From the NCBI RefSeq assembly GCF_000737765.1, contig NZ_JPRI01000003.1:124001-188000 (forward strand): DNA of 64,000 bases, written 5' to 3'. The stretch comes from Chryseobacterium vrystaatense. Its GTDB lineage: Bacteria; Bacteroidota; Bacteroidia; Flavobacteriales; Weeksellaceae. The notes beneath the pieces were generated by a model. That model did not search any database. It saw only the letters and a program-made list of their open reading frames with translations, and was not told where the DNA came from. Shown one piece after another: positions 35,263 through 43,967 of this stretch. Made by a program: the position numbers and the translations under genes. Numbering within the stretch: the stretch's first letter is position 1; every line of letters starts with the position of its first letter.

Positions 35263-36933
35263 ATGAAGAAGTTCAATTTTAAGTCTCCATTAGGAATTTT
35301 CTTAATTGCCGTGGTACCTTTGGTTATTCTGCTTACGTATTCCGGAATCAGATTGGATTTAACCAAGGAGAAGCGATATACCCTTTCGGAAAGTACGGTA
35401 AAAGTACTGGAATCGGTGAAAAAGCCGCTGACAGTAGATGTTTATCTTGAAGGTGATTTCCCGGCAAGCTTTAAACAGCTTCAGAATGAAACCAGATTTA
35501 TGCTGGAAGAATTCAGGAAGATCAATCCGAAGATCGATTTCAAATTCATCGATCCTATTAAAACAAAAATGTCTCAGGATACCCTGATGGCAATGGGTAT
35601 GCAGCCTTCTGTTCTTCCGGATGTCAAAGATGGAAAGATCTCACAGATTACGCTTTTCCCTTATGCCGTGATAAAATATGATAAAAGAGGGGTTTCTATT
35701 CCGCTGGTCGTACAGCAGGCAGGAATAGATGCGGACCAGCAGCTGACCAGATCCATAGAAGGACTGGAGTACAGTCTTGTTTCTAACATAAAGAATATTG
35801 CAGCCAACAAGAGAAAGAAAGTAGGAATTCTTGTAAACCATGACGAACTGAGCCCTGAAGAGTTTCATGGGTTTGTACAGCTGGCTATGGAAAACTACGA
35901 TGCGGGTCCTGTGATCCCAAAAAATCAGACAGAACTTACATTGGAAGATCTGCCTTTGCTGAAGCAGATGAGTGCTTTGGTGATTGCAAAACCAAGAAAA
36001 GCATTTACCGATAATGAAAAAGTAATTCTTGATCAGTTCATTATGAATGGCGGAAAAACACTTTGGATGATAGATGCCGTCAATGCTGAAATGGATACGC
36101 TGACAAGATCACAGAAAGTAATGCCTTTCCCGGTAGATATCAATATGACGGATTTCTTTTTCAATTACGGAATCAGAATCAATCCGGCTTTGGTGAAAGA
36201 TGTAAAGAAATTTGCATTATTGAAACTTGTAACCGGTGAAGTAGGAGGGAACCCTCAGTATACAAGTCTTCCATGGCCATATTTTCCACTTGGAATAGCT
36301 GAGAACAATAATCCGATTACGAAAAACATCAACCCTGTAAAATTTGAATTCCCAACGTCCATCGATACTTTGGGTGGAAGAAAAAATATCAAAACGCAGG
36401 TTCTTTTTGAATCCAGCGAAAGAACACTTCTAAAGCAGGTGCCAAATTACGTGGATCTTAAAGAAATCGCCAGCGTAGACAGCCTTGGTCAGATGGAAAA
36501 ACCAAGCATGCCGAAGATTTTTGCGGTTGCTTTGGAAGGGAAATTTAATTCTGCGTATGCATCAAGAATTGAAAGAAAGGGATATCCGGGCTTCAAAAGC
36601 CAGAGCCCTGAGAACAAAATGATCGTCATTGCTGACGGTGATGTCGGAAGAAATAAAATGCACAAAGGCGAGCCCCTTCCTATGGGAATTGACCGCCTGA
36701 CCAATCAGGAGTTCGGAAACGAACAGTTCCTGAGGAATGCACTGGATTATCTTCTCGATGACAGCAATCTGATGGCACTCCGAAACAGAAACATCGAAGA
36801 AAGACTTCTGGACAGAAACCGTATCACAGAAGAGAAAGCAAACTGGCAATGGCTGAATTTACTGTTACCTTTAGTAGTAATTGGCTTGCTGGGAGGATTG
36901 TTCTTCTGGATGAGGAAAAGGAAGTTTGGATAA
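35263..36933 (+). CDS. gldG: Gliding motility ABC substrate-binding-type protein GldG
   Basis: The start is at 35263 (MKKFNFKSPLGIFLIAVVPL), four bases after the gldF stop; the longer frame from 35209 overlaps gldF. The 556-residue protein has an N-terminal membrane helix. A large extracytoplasmic region follows (RLDLTKEKRYTLSESTVKVL, then KISQITLFPYAVIKYD), and a C-terminal helix (WLNLLLPLVVIGLLGGLFFW) precedes RKRK. This is the GldG/ABC-type uncharacterised architecture. A terminator lies just beyond the stop. Confidence 0.9.
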   Translation: MKKFNFKSPLGIFLIAVVPLVILLTYSGIRLDLTKEKRYTLSESTVKVLESVKKPLTVDVYLEGDFPASFKQLQNETRFMLEEFRKINPKIDFKFIDPIKTKMSQDTLMAMGMQPSVLPDVKDGKISQITLFPYAVIKYDKRGVSIPLVVQQAGIDADQQLTRSIEGLEYSLVSNIKNIAANKRKKVGILVNHDELSPEEFHGFVQLAMENYDAGPVIPKNQTELTLEDLPLLKQMSALVIAKPRKAFTDNEKVILDQFIMNGGKTLWMIDAVNAEMDTLTRSQKVMPFPVDINMTDFFFNYGIRINPALVKDVKKFALLKLVTGEVGGNPQYTSLPWPYFPLGIAENNNPITKNINPVKFEFPTSIDTLGGRKNIKTQVLFESSERTLLKQVPNYVDLKEIASVDSLGQMEKPSMPKIFAVALEGKFNSAYASRIERKGYPGFKSQSPENKMIVIADGDVGRNKMHKGEPLPMGIDRLTNQEFGNEQFLRNALDYLLDDSNLMALRNRNIEERLLDRNRITEEKANWQWLNLLLPLVVIGLLGGLFFWMRKRKFG

Positions 36934-36940
36934 AATATAT

Positions 36941-36970
36941 AAACCACTGCTGAAAGCGGTGGTTTATTAT
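36941..36970 (+). terminator. Terminator of the gldFG operon
   Basis: AAACCAC/GTGGTTT stem extended with one mismatch (36941-36950 with 36957-36966), followed by ATTATTT. It lies seven bases after the gldG stop. Confidence 0.6.
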
Positions 36971-36998
36971 TTATTGGGGCATGGAGCTGTTTATATTT

Positions 36999-37232
36999 TT
37001 ATCTCCCAGAGTTTAATTTCTTATTTCCGTCCTTTAAAGCTATCTGCTCTTTTAAAACCTTGGTATAATCCTGAAGATTGTTCAGGACAGCATCATCTGG
37101 AATATTAGATTGCTGATTGTAGAAATTAGCAGCATTGGCACGATGTACAAAGCCTGACTTTTTATCCTCTTTTATTTCCTGTACCTGAACATCAAGAGGC
37201 TTGGCTCCAAATGACACACTATAAAATAACAT
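36999..37232 (-). pseudogene. Possible frameshifted or truncated exported protein
   Basis: A 77-codon frame with gene-like codon use. It begins MLFYSVSFGAKPLDVQ and ends NKKLNSGR. Reading upstream in the same frame gives KKNQFRFW before the Met, so the whole looks like a signal peptide (basic, then hydrophobic, then SFGA) that has lost its start codon. It overlaps the end of the upstream gene at a run of eight A (about 37250-37257), where a one-base slip would join the two frames. Either a remnant of a separate secreted protein or a frameshift product. Confidence 0.35.
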
Positions 37233-37239
37233 CCAGAAT

Positions 37240-38028
37240 CTAAATTGATTTTTTTTGAAGACGCAGCCTGTTTTTAAATTTTACACCAGTCATTTCCAGG
37301 CTTAATAAAATTTTTGATGTATTATTTTCTTTCATAGCAGGTTTGATATTCTGATCAATAACTAAAGAAAATTCTAAAAACTCATGGACTCTTTGTATAG
37401 GAATACCAATGTCTGTGAAATATTGGGAGGATATGTTTGACTCCAGCCATTGTACATCACTTTGCAGGTCCTGATATTGATAAAGTCTCTTCATCCTTTT
37501 GGAATCACCACTTACTACTTTGTATACATCCTCCAGACAAATGTTGGCTCCAAGTAATGGAATAATAACATCTTTCATAAGTTCCGGTGGCCTTTCTCTC
37601 GGTTTTTCCGGTGACTTTGGCAAACCAATATCATCCTGTAATTTTTTTATTTTATCATTACTTTTAAATTGTAAAACATCTTTTTTTAGATTTCCCGATA
37701 TTTTAATCTGTGAAATTTCAACTTCAGGGATAAGATGTACAGAAGTGCGTAAAATAACTTTAAAATTTTGGATGTGGTTTGAGGTGATATTTATCCTTAT
37801 CACGTCATAGCCGGTTTTTAGAAATGTAATTTCTGACTCAGCCTCTGCTTCAATACTGAATATACCTTCTGAATTGCTATATGATTTGAGGATCCCATTT
37901 TGAAAAATGGAGACATCTCCTAACGCTCTTCCTTCTTCAGTGATTATAACGCCACCTAGCTTAACCTGAGCCTTACAAAAACTAAAGACAAGAAGTATTG
38001 AAAAATATAGTAATCTGGTGCAGTTCAA
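37240..38028 (-). CDS. Exported carboxypeptidase-regulatory-like (transthyretin-fold) protein
   Basis: A 262-residue protein with signal peptide MNCTRLLYFSILLVFSFCKA. An N-terminal beta-sandwich of the CarboxypepD_reg type follows, recognisable from KLGGVIITEEGRALGDVSI and SEGIFSIEA. A longer charged region with EKPRERPPE makes up the rest. Such proteins in Bacteroidota are periplasmic or surface proteins related to the plug-proximal domain of TonB receptors. It lies 15 bases after another protein of the same kind on the same strand. Its stop codon coincides with an A8 tract next to the odd frame at 36999. Confidence 0.6.
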   Translation of the reverse strand: MNCTRLLYFSILLVFSFCKAQVKLGGVIITEEGRALGDVSIFQNGILKSYSNSEGIFSIEAEAESEITFLKTGYDVIRINITSNHIQNFKVILRTSVHLIPEVEISQIKISGNLKKDVLQFKSNDKIKKLQDDIGLPKSPEKPRERPPELMKDVIIPLLGANICLEDVYKVVSGDSKRMKRLYQYQDLQSDVQWLESNISSQYFTDIGIPIQRVHEFLEFSLVIDQNIKPAMKENNTSKILLSLEMTGVKFKNRLRLQKKSI

Positions 38029-38043
38029 TATAAAATAATGTTA

Positions 38044-38874
38044 TTATTGTGCTACGGTAACATATATAGACATCGTAAGTCCTTTTTTAGTTTGCCATTT
38101 TCCTAAACTCGCATTTCTGGTAATCGACTTTCCAAATAATTTTCCGCTATACCTGAAAGGTTCTGGTTCACCCGGAATCTGCGGAATATATTCTATTGAT
38201 ATAAAAATAGGCTTGTCATATACCAGATGATAGGAACTCACATCGAAAGTATTCCATCCATTTTGCAATTTTTGATCAATAATAATATTCTCTGTATTGA
38301 TCTTATTATTTGGGAGACCATCTTTTATATCATAAATATTAACTCTAAAGTTTCTTTTATCGGATTCAATAACATTAAAAAGATTCATATGAATGTCCTT
38401 AATCTTGGAAGGTTTCTTAATATTAAGTTCTTTTGCAAATTCCTGAATATCTTTATTTTTATCATTATTAACACGGACGTATCCAGCCACCATAGTACTG
38501 TAAGAGGTCGTTCCTAATTTTACATCCTGTGTGTTTTTCAGAGTTATGATTACTTCAGGGATCTTTATAGTTTTTGAACTTAACAGGAATTTTCTGTCTT
38601 TTGTCTCATCAATATCATTGATCCTGACTTGATAATTCTCAAAGCCAGGTGACGAAAATGTCAAAAGGTGATTAAGTTTGTCGTTATCAATATTAATCTT
38701 AAAATAACCGTTAATGTCTGAAACTGTGCCTGTATTTTCATTAATTATACCGATGTTGACATAGCTTATAGGTTCATTGTGTTCAGACAAAACTTGTCCT
38801 TCCACTATTTTTTGAGATAATGACCAGTTAAATGCAAGTAGCATTAAGCCTAAAATTAAATTCGAAGATTTCAT
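38044..38874 (-). CDS. Exported carboxypeptidase-regulatory-like protein
   Basis: A 276-residue protein with signal peptide MKSSNLILGLMLLAFNWSLS. A CarboxypepD_reg-like domain at about residues 22-100 carries VEGQVLSEHNEPISYVNIGI and GTVSDINGYFKI. The C-terminal strand-rich domain contains FRVNIYDIKDGLPNNKI and GWNTFDVSSYHL. The latter part resembles proteins of Flavobacteria annotated only by the N-terminal fold. It heads a two-gene leftward unit with the gene at 37240. Confidence 0.65.
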   Translation of the reverse strand: MKSSNLILGLMLLAFNWSLSQKIVEGQVLSEHNEPISYVNIGIINENTGTVSDINGYFKINIDNDKLNHLLTFSSPGFENYQVRINDIDETKDRKFLLSSKTIKIPEVIITLKNTQDVKLGTTSYSTMVAGYVRVNNDKNKDIQEFAKELNIKKPSKIKDIHMNLFNVIESDKRNFRVNIYDIKDGLPNNKINTENIIIDQKLQNGWNTFDVSSYHLVYDKPIFISIEYIPQIPGEPEPFRYSGKLFGKSITRNASLGKWQTKKGLTMSIYVTVAQ

Positions 38875-39015
38875 ACATTATATTTTAAAGGAGAAAACTT
38901 TTATCCCATCTACCAGCTTCGTTGGTTAAAATAGATTGTAGTGTCAATCATATTCCTATCAATGCGTATTTACCATTTGACAAAAATTAGATGCAAATAA
39001 GAATCCATTACTACT

Positions 39016-39930
39016 TTAATTGAACATTTTCCTAAACTCCACCGGCGACTGATTCGTCTTCTGCTTAAACAGTTTACTGAAAGACTGTGGATGTTCAAAC
39101 CCCAGTTCATAGGCAATTTCACTTACCGAAAGGTGAGTGGTGCTAAGGCGTTCTTTGGCTCTGTCGATGAGTTTATTCTGGATATGCTGCTGGGTATTTT
39201 GCCGGGTATGGATGCGAAGTAAAGATCCTAGATAGTTGGGGGAAATATTCATCTCTCCAGCAATGGTTTTTACAGAGGGAATTCCGTTTTCTACAAGATC
39301 TCCGCTGTCAAAATAGCGTGAAAGTACTTCTTCAAATCTTTCCAGAAGCTCATGACTGGATTTCTTACGGGTAAAAAACTGTCTTTCATAAAACCGTTCA
39401 GAATAGATAAGAAGGAGTTCGACCTGCGCGGCAATCAGTTCCTGAGAGAATTTATCAATATTCGATTGGTATTCACGTTCTATATTTTTCAGAATATCGA
39501 GGATAATTTTTTCTTCTCTGTCCGAAAGGAAGAGTGCCTCACTGACATCATATTTGAAAAAGTCGTATGATTTTATCTTTTTGGCAAATGGCGTATTCCA
39601 CAGGAAATCAGGATGAATCACCAGCAGCCAGCCTGTAGGCTCTACAACAACCTCCGGTTTTATTTCGAGTTTCAGGAACTGAAGTGGCGAAACAAAGCAC
39701 AACACTCCGGAATCAAAATCATATTCCTGCTGACCATAATTGAACTTGGCATTCACATTACGCTTCAGGCCAATGGAATAAAAATTCTGAATCCATTTCA
39801 GCTCACTGTCGTCCGTAGGGTAGTTGACCTTACTGTAATCAATCAGGCTGATCAGAGGGTGATCAGGATTTGGAAGATTACAGAAGGCATGAAATTCAGA
39901 AATAGAATTGAAGCGGAAGGGAGGTTTCAT
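39016..39930 (-). CDS. AraC family transcriptional regulator
   Basis: A 304-residue regulator. The N-terminal ligand-sensing domain includes a cupin-like FDSGVLCFVSPLQFL. The C-terminal AraC DNA-binding domain has two helix-turn-helix units (SVKTIAGEMNISPNYLGSLL and SVSEIAYELGFEHPQSFSKLFK) and ends QSPVEFRKMFN. It lies about 225 bases downstream of an SDR gene on the same strand, a common regulator-target pairing in this group, so the SDR is a likely target (inference). Confidence 0.88.
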   Translation of the reverse strand: MKPPFRFNSISEFHAFCNLPNPDHPLISLIDYSKVNYPTDDSELKWIQNFYSIGLKRNVNAKFNYGQQEYDFDSGVLCFVSPLQFLKLEIKPEVVVEPTGWLLVIHPDFLWNTPFAKKIKSYDFFKYDVSEALFLSDREEKIILDILKNIEREYQSNIDKFSQELIAAQVELLLIYSERFYERQFFTRKKSSHELLERFEEVLSRYFDSGDLVENGIPSVKTIAGEMNISPNYLGSLLRIHTRQNTQQHIQNKLIDRAKERLSTTHLSVSEIAYELGFEHPQSFSKLFKQKTNQSPVEFRKMFN

Positions 39931-39967
39931 AATGCTAATTTAATTTTTTTTGTAAAATGGACAATAT

Positions 39968-40050
39968 GAGGTAGTGCAATGTAAAATGTAAAAAGTATAA
40001 CGTAAAAAGTATAATGTATAATTTAAAAAGTACGATGTCTGAAGTATGAT
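39968..40050. repeat. Low-complexity degenerate tandem repeat
   Basis: Repeated words of the form GTAAAA(A)GTATAA, seen four to five times with variation (AATGTAAAAAGTATAACG, then AAAAAGTATAATG). It is non-coding and lies between the SDR gene and the AraC regulator gene. Confidence 0.55.
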
Positions 40051-40075
40051 GATTGATGAATTACCCTGTTTCGCA

Positions 40076-40125
40076 AAGCTTCGACTGCACTCAACCTTAC
40101 AGATAATTCTGAGTGCAGTCAAAGG
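40076..40125. repeat. Hairpin repeat (TTCGACTGCACTCA / TGAGTGCAGTC)
   Basis: Perfect 11-bp arms GACTGCACTCA (40083-40093) and TGAGTGCAGTC (40110-40120) with a 16-base loop. It is a degenerate example of the CTTCGACT-CGCTCAG type extragenic palindromes common in Flavobacteriia. It lies downstream of the leftward SDR gene and may affect the end of its transcript. Confidence 0.6.
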
Positions 40126-40155
40126 GTTTTGATTTTGGGGCAGATCAACGGATGC

Positions 40156-40995
40156 TTATATCACTGTAGACAGCGTGAGTGTTTCCCATTGTTTGGCATC
40201 ATCGGTAATGATTTTAATTTTATCATTAAGAAAATCAGAAGTACCGCTTCCCAGTAAGAAGTGGACAGGAGGGTTCTGTTCTTCACTGATGGCAATAATC
40301 GCTGCTGCACCTTTTTCGGGATCATTAGGCTGATTTCCGTTAATCTCCTGAAGATGCGCCTGCTCGGAATTTCTGGCTGTTTCATAAACCTGAAGTGGCT
40401 TTTCCGGTGTTTTTACTGAATCTTTACTTAGAAAATCTGTGCGGAAATATCCTGGGTAAACAACGGTTGCATGAACTCCGAATTCTTTGATTTCTTCAGC
40501 CAGAGATTCAGTCAATCCGGCTACCGCAAACTTTGTGGAACAATAGATTCCCCAACCCGGAAAGTTTCCGGAATACCCTCCGATAGAAGAAATGTTGAAT
40601 ATATGACCTGATTTTTGCTCACGGAGATAAGGAACTGCATTCCTGATCACATTCAGGGTGCCAAATACATTGACATCAAAATTGGCTCTGGCTTCGTGGT
40701 CTGTAAGCTCTTCCAAAGTACCTATCTGTCCATATCCTGCATTGTTGACCACCACATCAAGCTTCCCGAAATGATCAATGGTTCTTGATACCGCTGATTG
40801 TACATCTCCATTATCTGTTAAATTAAGTTCAATCGGTAAAAAGGATTCAGATTGTTCTCCAATCTCAGCAATTAAAGACTGTGCATTTCTTGTTGCTGCC
40901 GCTACACGGTAGTTTTTTTCTAATAATTTTTTTACTAAGGCCAATCCCAGACCTTTTGAGGCTCCTGTTACGAACCATACTTTCTTTGTTTCCAT
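40156..40995 (-). CDS. Short-chain dehydrogenase/reductase
   Basis: The start is at 40995 (METKKVWFVTGASKGLG), the normal SDR N-terminus; a longer frame from 41061 adds 22 unconserved residues. The 279-residue classical SDR has TGASKGLG as nucleotide-binding loop, NNAGYG, a catalytic serine in NISSIGG, and Y-x-x-x-K in YCSTK. The C-terminal extension (HFLLGSGTSDFL) is like ketoreductases of unknown substrate. Its neighbour on the same strand is an AraC regulator gene. Confidence 0.88.
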   Translation of the reverse strand: METKKVWFVTGASKGLGLALVKKLLEKNYRVAAATRNAQSLIAEIGEQSESFLPIELNLTDNGDVQSAVSRTIDHFGKLDVVVNNAGYGQIGTLEELTDHEARANFDVNVFGTLNVIRNAVPYLREQKSGHIFNISSIGGYSGNFPGWGIYCSTKFAVAGLTESLAEEIKEFGVHATVVYPGYFRTDFLSKDSVKTPEKPLQVYETARNSEQAHLQEINGNQPNDPEKGAAAIIAISEEQNPPVHFLLGSGTSDFLNDKIKIITDDAKQWETLTLSTVI

Positions 40996-41221
40996 TTTTG
41001 TTGGGTTTAAATGATGGTACAAAGATCGTAGCATATCAAATGGTGCACGTAGTCCAATCAACGAATGATGTAACCATATCGTGAATTTGGATAAAAGTAA
41101 ACTGAAAGTTTTGTAAGAAATTTAGATGGAAAAAATGATACATCATTAGCTTGATACGGTTTTTTTAGCTCTGGGTTTCATACATTTGCTGGTTGATCAA
41201 TGGTTCACATGAACTACCATA

Positions 41222-42604
41222 ATGTATTCTATGAAAAATAAAATTCTGCCTTTTATACTTTTGTTTCTGACCACTTTTGTATGGGGACAAAAGATCACTT
41301 TCTATATTAAATACTCCGAACAGCTGGCGGTGTTTGTTTTTATGCAGAACCTTTCTGAAAATTATCCTGAAAATGTTTTTAAGACTGAATTTGAAAAGTC
41401 AAAGTACAATAATGAGACGTATAAAAACCTGATCTCAAAATTTGATAAACTGGCTCTTGATTACAGTTATCAATTCGAAGAATTTCCTTATGCTTCCAAA
41501 ACACCGATGCAGACCAGAGATATCCTGAAAAAAAATCTCATTGAAACAGATAATCTTAATGATTTTAAGCTTCGGTCAGTTGGCATTGTTCCAAATAATA
41601 TTTTGAATGAGCTGACCGTATATATTTCAAAGTTGACACCCATTTATAGAGAACTGATTTATCAGCCTAATAAAGAAAAATTTGAACAGCAGTTAAAAGA
41701 AATTACCGATTATTCCCAGCAACATCAGATCCAAAGCTATTTTGAAACTGGGTTAACATTTTATAATTCAAGCTGGGACCAGTCGATTCCGTTTGAGATT
41801 GCCTTTTATCCTTTACCCAATTCAGATTATTTTACGGCACAGGCATTTTATAATAATTTCATAAGTGCTATTCAGACCAACTTAAGAGATTATAAGGACC
41901 TGTTCAGTGTGATGCTCCATGAGACCTACCATATTATTTACAACGAGCAATCTCTTGAAGTAAAAACCCAAATCGATGAGAGTTTCAAAAAAAGCCGATC
42001 CAAATACAGCAACTATGCCTATCTGCTCTTGAATGAAGTATTGGCCACAGCATTAGGAAACGGCTATGTGTATGAAAATTTAAATGGGAAACCAGAAACC
42101 AATAGCTGGTATTTTCATCAGTATATTGATCTGATGGCCCGAAAAATATACCCTTTGGTGAAAGAATATATTGCAGAAAAGAAATCGATTGATAAAAATT
42201 TTGTGGATCAGTACATTAATCTTTATGAAACCAATTTTCCCAATTGGATCAATGAACCGGAGAATATCATGACCTACAGGTATGTGATTTCTGAAAACGA
42301 AATCGATTTTTCTACCCTGCGAAAAAAGTTCCGCTACCGGTCTATCGAAGAGAATGATACGGAAATCTCTGTGAACAGTATGGCGAAAATGAAGAAAATG
42401 CCTCTGACTAAAGTAATCATTGTATCCAAAAACAATCAGCAAAAGCTGAGTATCATCAAAAAAGAATTTTCGGAATTGAAAAACTGGAAATCTACTCCGG
42501 ATAAGGAGTTTGTCTATAAAATTCTTTTAGAGGATAAAAGCCAGTTAATTATTATCAACCAGAAGAAATCGCCTCTGGAAAAACTTCTTGAATCTTTAAA
42601 ATAA
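41222..42604 (+). CDS. Exported protein with HExxH metallopeptidase-like motif
   Basis: A 460-residue protein; the start could equally be the ATG at 41231 (MKNKILPFILLFLTTFVWG, signal peptide). At residues 233-237 it has HETYH inside a hydrophobic-helix setting (LFSVMLHETYHIIYNEQ). At 271-275 it has NEVLA, placing E272 as a possible third zinc ligand in the manner of gluzincins. I recognise no named family. The rest is mostly helical and charged. Probably a periplasmic zinc peptidase, on motif evidence only. The gene is monocistronic. Confidence 0.6.
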   Translation: MYSMKNKILPFILLFLTTFVWGQKITFYIKYSEQLAVFVFMQNLSENYPENVFKTEFEKSKYNNETYKNLISKFDKLALDYSYQFEEFPYASKTPMQTRDILKKNLIETDNLNDFKLRSVGIVPNNILNELTVYISKLTPIYRELIYQPNKEKFEQQLKEITDYSQQHQIQSYFETGLTFYNSSWDQSIPFEIAFYPLPNSDYFTAQAFYNNFISAIQTNLRDYKDLFSVMLHETYHIIYNEQSLEVKTQIDESFKKSRSKYSNYAYLLLNEVLATALGNGYVYENLNGKPETNSWYFHQYIDLMARKIYPLVKEYIAEKKSIDKNFVDQYINLYETNFPNWINEPENIMTYRYVISENEIDFSTLRKKFRYRSIEENDTEISVNSMAKMKKMPLTKVIIVSKNNQQKLSIIKKEFSELKNWKSTPDKEFVYKILLEDKSQLIIINQKKSPLEKLLESLK

Positions 42605-42702
42605 AGAGGGGATAAGTAGTTACATAGAAATTCGTTTTTTTTCTATCAGTTTAATTACCTCAATTGTTTATCTCCAAAAATCTTAATGAGAATGGGTATT
42701 CA

Positions 42703-42825
42703 TTAATATGGTGGAATATTATCGGGAGGTGCTATTATATCTCTGATAAATATATAAGATAGTAGTAAAATGATAAACAGGCCAAACAGTCCTATGAAAT
42801 AAAGAGGGATAAGTGAAATTTTCAT
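42703..42825 (-). CDS. Candidate small single-span membrane protein
   Basis: A 40-codon frame beginning MKISLIPLYFIGLFGLFIIL and ending RDIIAPPDNIPPY. It has one strongly hydrophobic segment (residues 4-28) and a proline-rich polar tail, as expected of a small membrane protein. It lies in a 395-base gap with no other gene, downstream of the DUF2314-ankyrin gene on the same strand but beyond that gene's terminator. No family is recognised; conservation would be needed to be sure. Confidence 0.4.
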   Translation of the reverse strand: MKISLIPLYFIGLFGLFIILLLSYIFIRDIIAPPDNIPPY

Positions 42826-42938
42826 ATTTCTTTTATCACCCCGACTTTTGCTTATGCTGAAGTTCAATGTTGAAATGCCCAGACGAATTAATCATTGCAT
42901 AGAAAATACTTGCAACAGTAAGATAGAATTAAAGGGAA

Positions 42939-42976
42939 TAAAAAAGAGAGAAATTTCAATTCCTCTCTTTATTTTT
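42939..42976 (-). terminator. Terminator of the DUF2314-ankyrin gene
   Basis: AAAGAGAG (42943-42950) with CTCTCTTT (42963-42970) and A/T tracts on both sides, about 25 bases beyond the leftward stop codon at 43000. Confidence 0.65.
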
Positions 42977-42999
42977 TGTTCTTAGTTCCTCTCCCTAAT

Positions 43000-43818
43000 T
43001 TATCCTTCCAAAACCGGGATCAGATGCTCCCAGTTCAGCTGTTTCGCATAGTCCAGAGCAGATTTTCCGTTATTTGATTTTATATTTTTGTCAGCGCCGG
43101 CTTCCAGAATGACCTTTACGGATGTAAGATTTCCTGCAATGGTTTCCTTATGAAGAAGAGTAAGTCCCTTTTCATCAGCATTCGTCAGTTCGTCCGGATA
43201 TTCCTGAAGAAACTTGATGAATTCGTCCTTCATATTTTTACTCATCGGATGTTCCACAAGATTTTCCGGTTTTTCTTTCTGCTCATTTACCACCAGAATA
43301 TCATTGAAGTCCCCGAAATCCAGCTGCCATGCATCATCATGTTCTTTTCTTTCATCTTCCGGCATATCGGCACGCATTTTTTGAATCGTGTATCCACCGT
43401 AAGCTTTCGGTATTAGTTGTTCCTGGGAAGAAAATAGTTTAGAAAGTCCTTTCGGTTTCTTTTCAAGAGGCGTGATGGCAAAAAGCCAGTCGCTGATCTC
43501 GTGAAGTGGAATTTCAAAATAATCTCCGGCCTGTATGTTGGTTAGTGCATTAGGTTCATTGATCAGGAATCCGCTCACGGTATCTCCGTCAAAATCGACT
43601 TCATTGATCCACATATGCTCTACAGTTTCTTCTCCTGTTTCGGGATCTTCCTGGCTGAATGAAGCTTTTACGCAGGCAAGATCGAGCCCCGGTATAATTC
43701 TTCTGTTTTCCCAGGACTGCTCCCGCCAGAAATATTTAAAGGTTTCTCTTGCTTTTTCATACGCTGCGACCATTTTTGGGTCTTTTCCATCAGTAAAGAT
43801 AAACGAATTCTCTTCCAT
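43000..43818 (-). CDS. DUF2314 and ankyrin-repeat protein
   Basis: A 272-residue cytoplasmic protein. The N-terminal two-thirds match the DUF2314 (YegJ-like) pattern: EHMWINEVDFDGDTVSGFLINEPNAL, then GDYFEIPLHEISDWLF and YGGYTIQKMRADMP. The C-terminal third carries ankyrin units (GLTLLHKETIAGNLTSVKVILEAGADKN, then GKSALDYAKQ). DUF2314-ankyrin fusions are of unknown role; similar proteins sometimes occur as immunity-like partners in polymorphic toxin loci, but no toxin is seen here. The 5' leader contains a strong hairpin. Confidence 0.8.
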   Translation of the reverse strand: MEENSFIFTDGKDPKMVAAYEKARETFKYFWREQSWENRRIIPGLDLACVKASFSQEDPETGEETVEHMWINEVDFDGDTVSGFLINEPNALTNIQAGDYFEIPLHEISDWLFAITPLEKKPKGLSKLFSSQEQLIPKAYGGYTIQKMRADMPEDERKEHDDAWQLDFGDFNDILVVNEQKEKPENLVEHPMSKNMKDEFIKFLQEYPDELTNADEKGLTLLHKETIAGNLTSVKVILEAGADKNIKSNNGKSALDYAKQLNWEHLIPVLEG

Positions 43819-43853
43819 TGTGACTGGTTGTTAAAAGTTGATATTCGATACAG

Positions 43854-43908
43854 ATGCCGGCTCTAAAAGTGCCCGTAAACACTTTTAAATCCGGCATTTT
43901 TTTATTTT
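43854..43908. other. Strong hairpin in leader, terminator-like on the plus strand
   Basis: ATGCCGG plus an inner AAAAGTG pair with CACTTTT plus CCGGCAT (43854-43871 with 43880-43897), an 18-base stem with two mismatches and an eight-base loop. On the plus strand a T7ATTTT run follows. Both neighbouring genes are leftward, so it lies in the leader of the gene at 43818 and points against it. Confidence 0.6.
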
Positions 43909-43967
43909 GATTAAAAATACAAAAAATATAAACAAATGTTTGATTTTCTGCAGGGATTTTTAATAAT

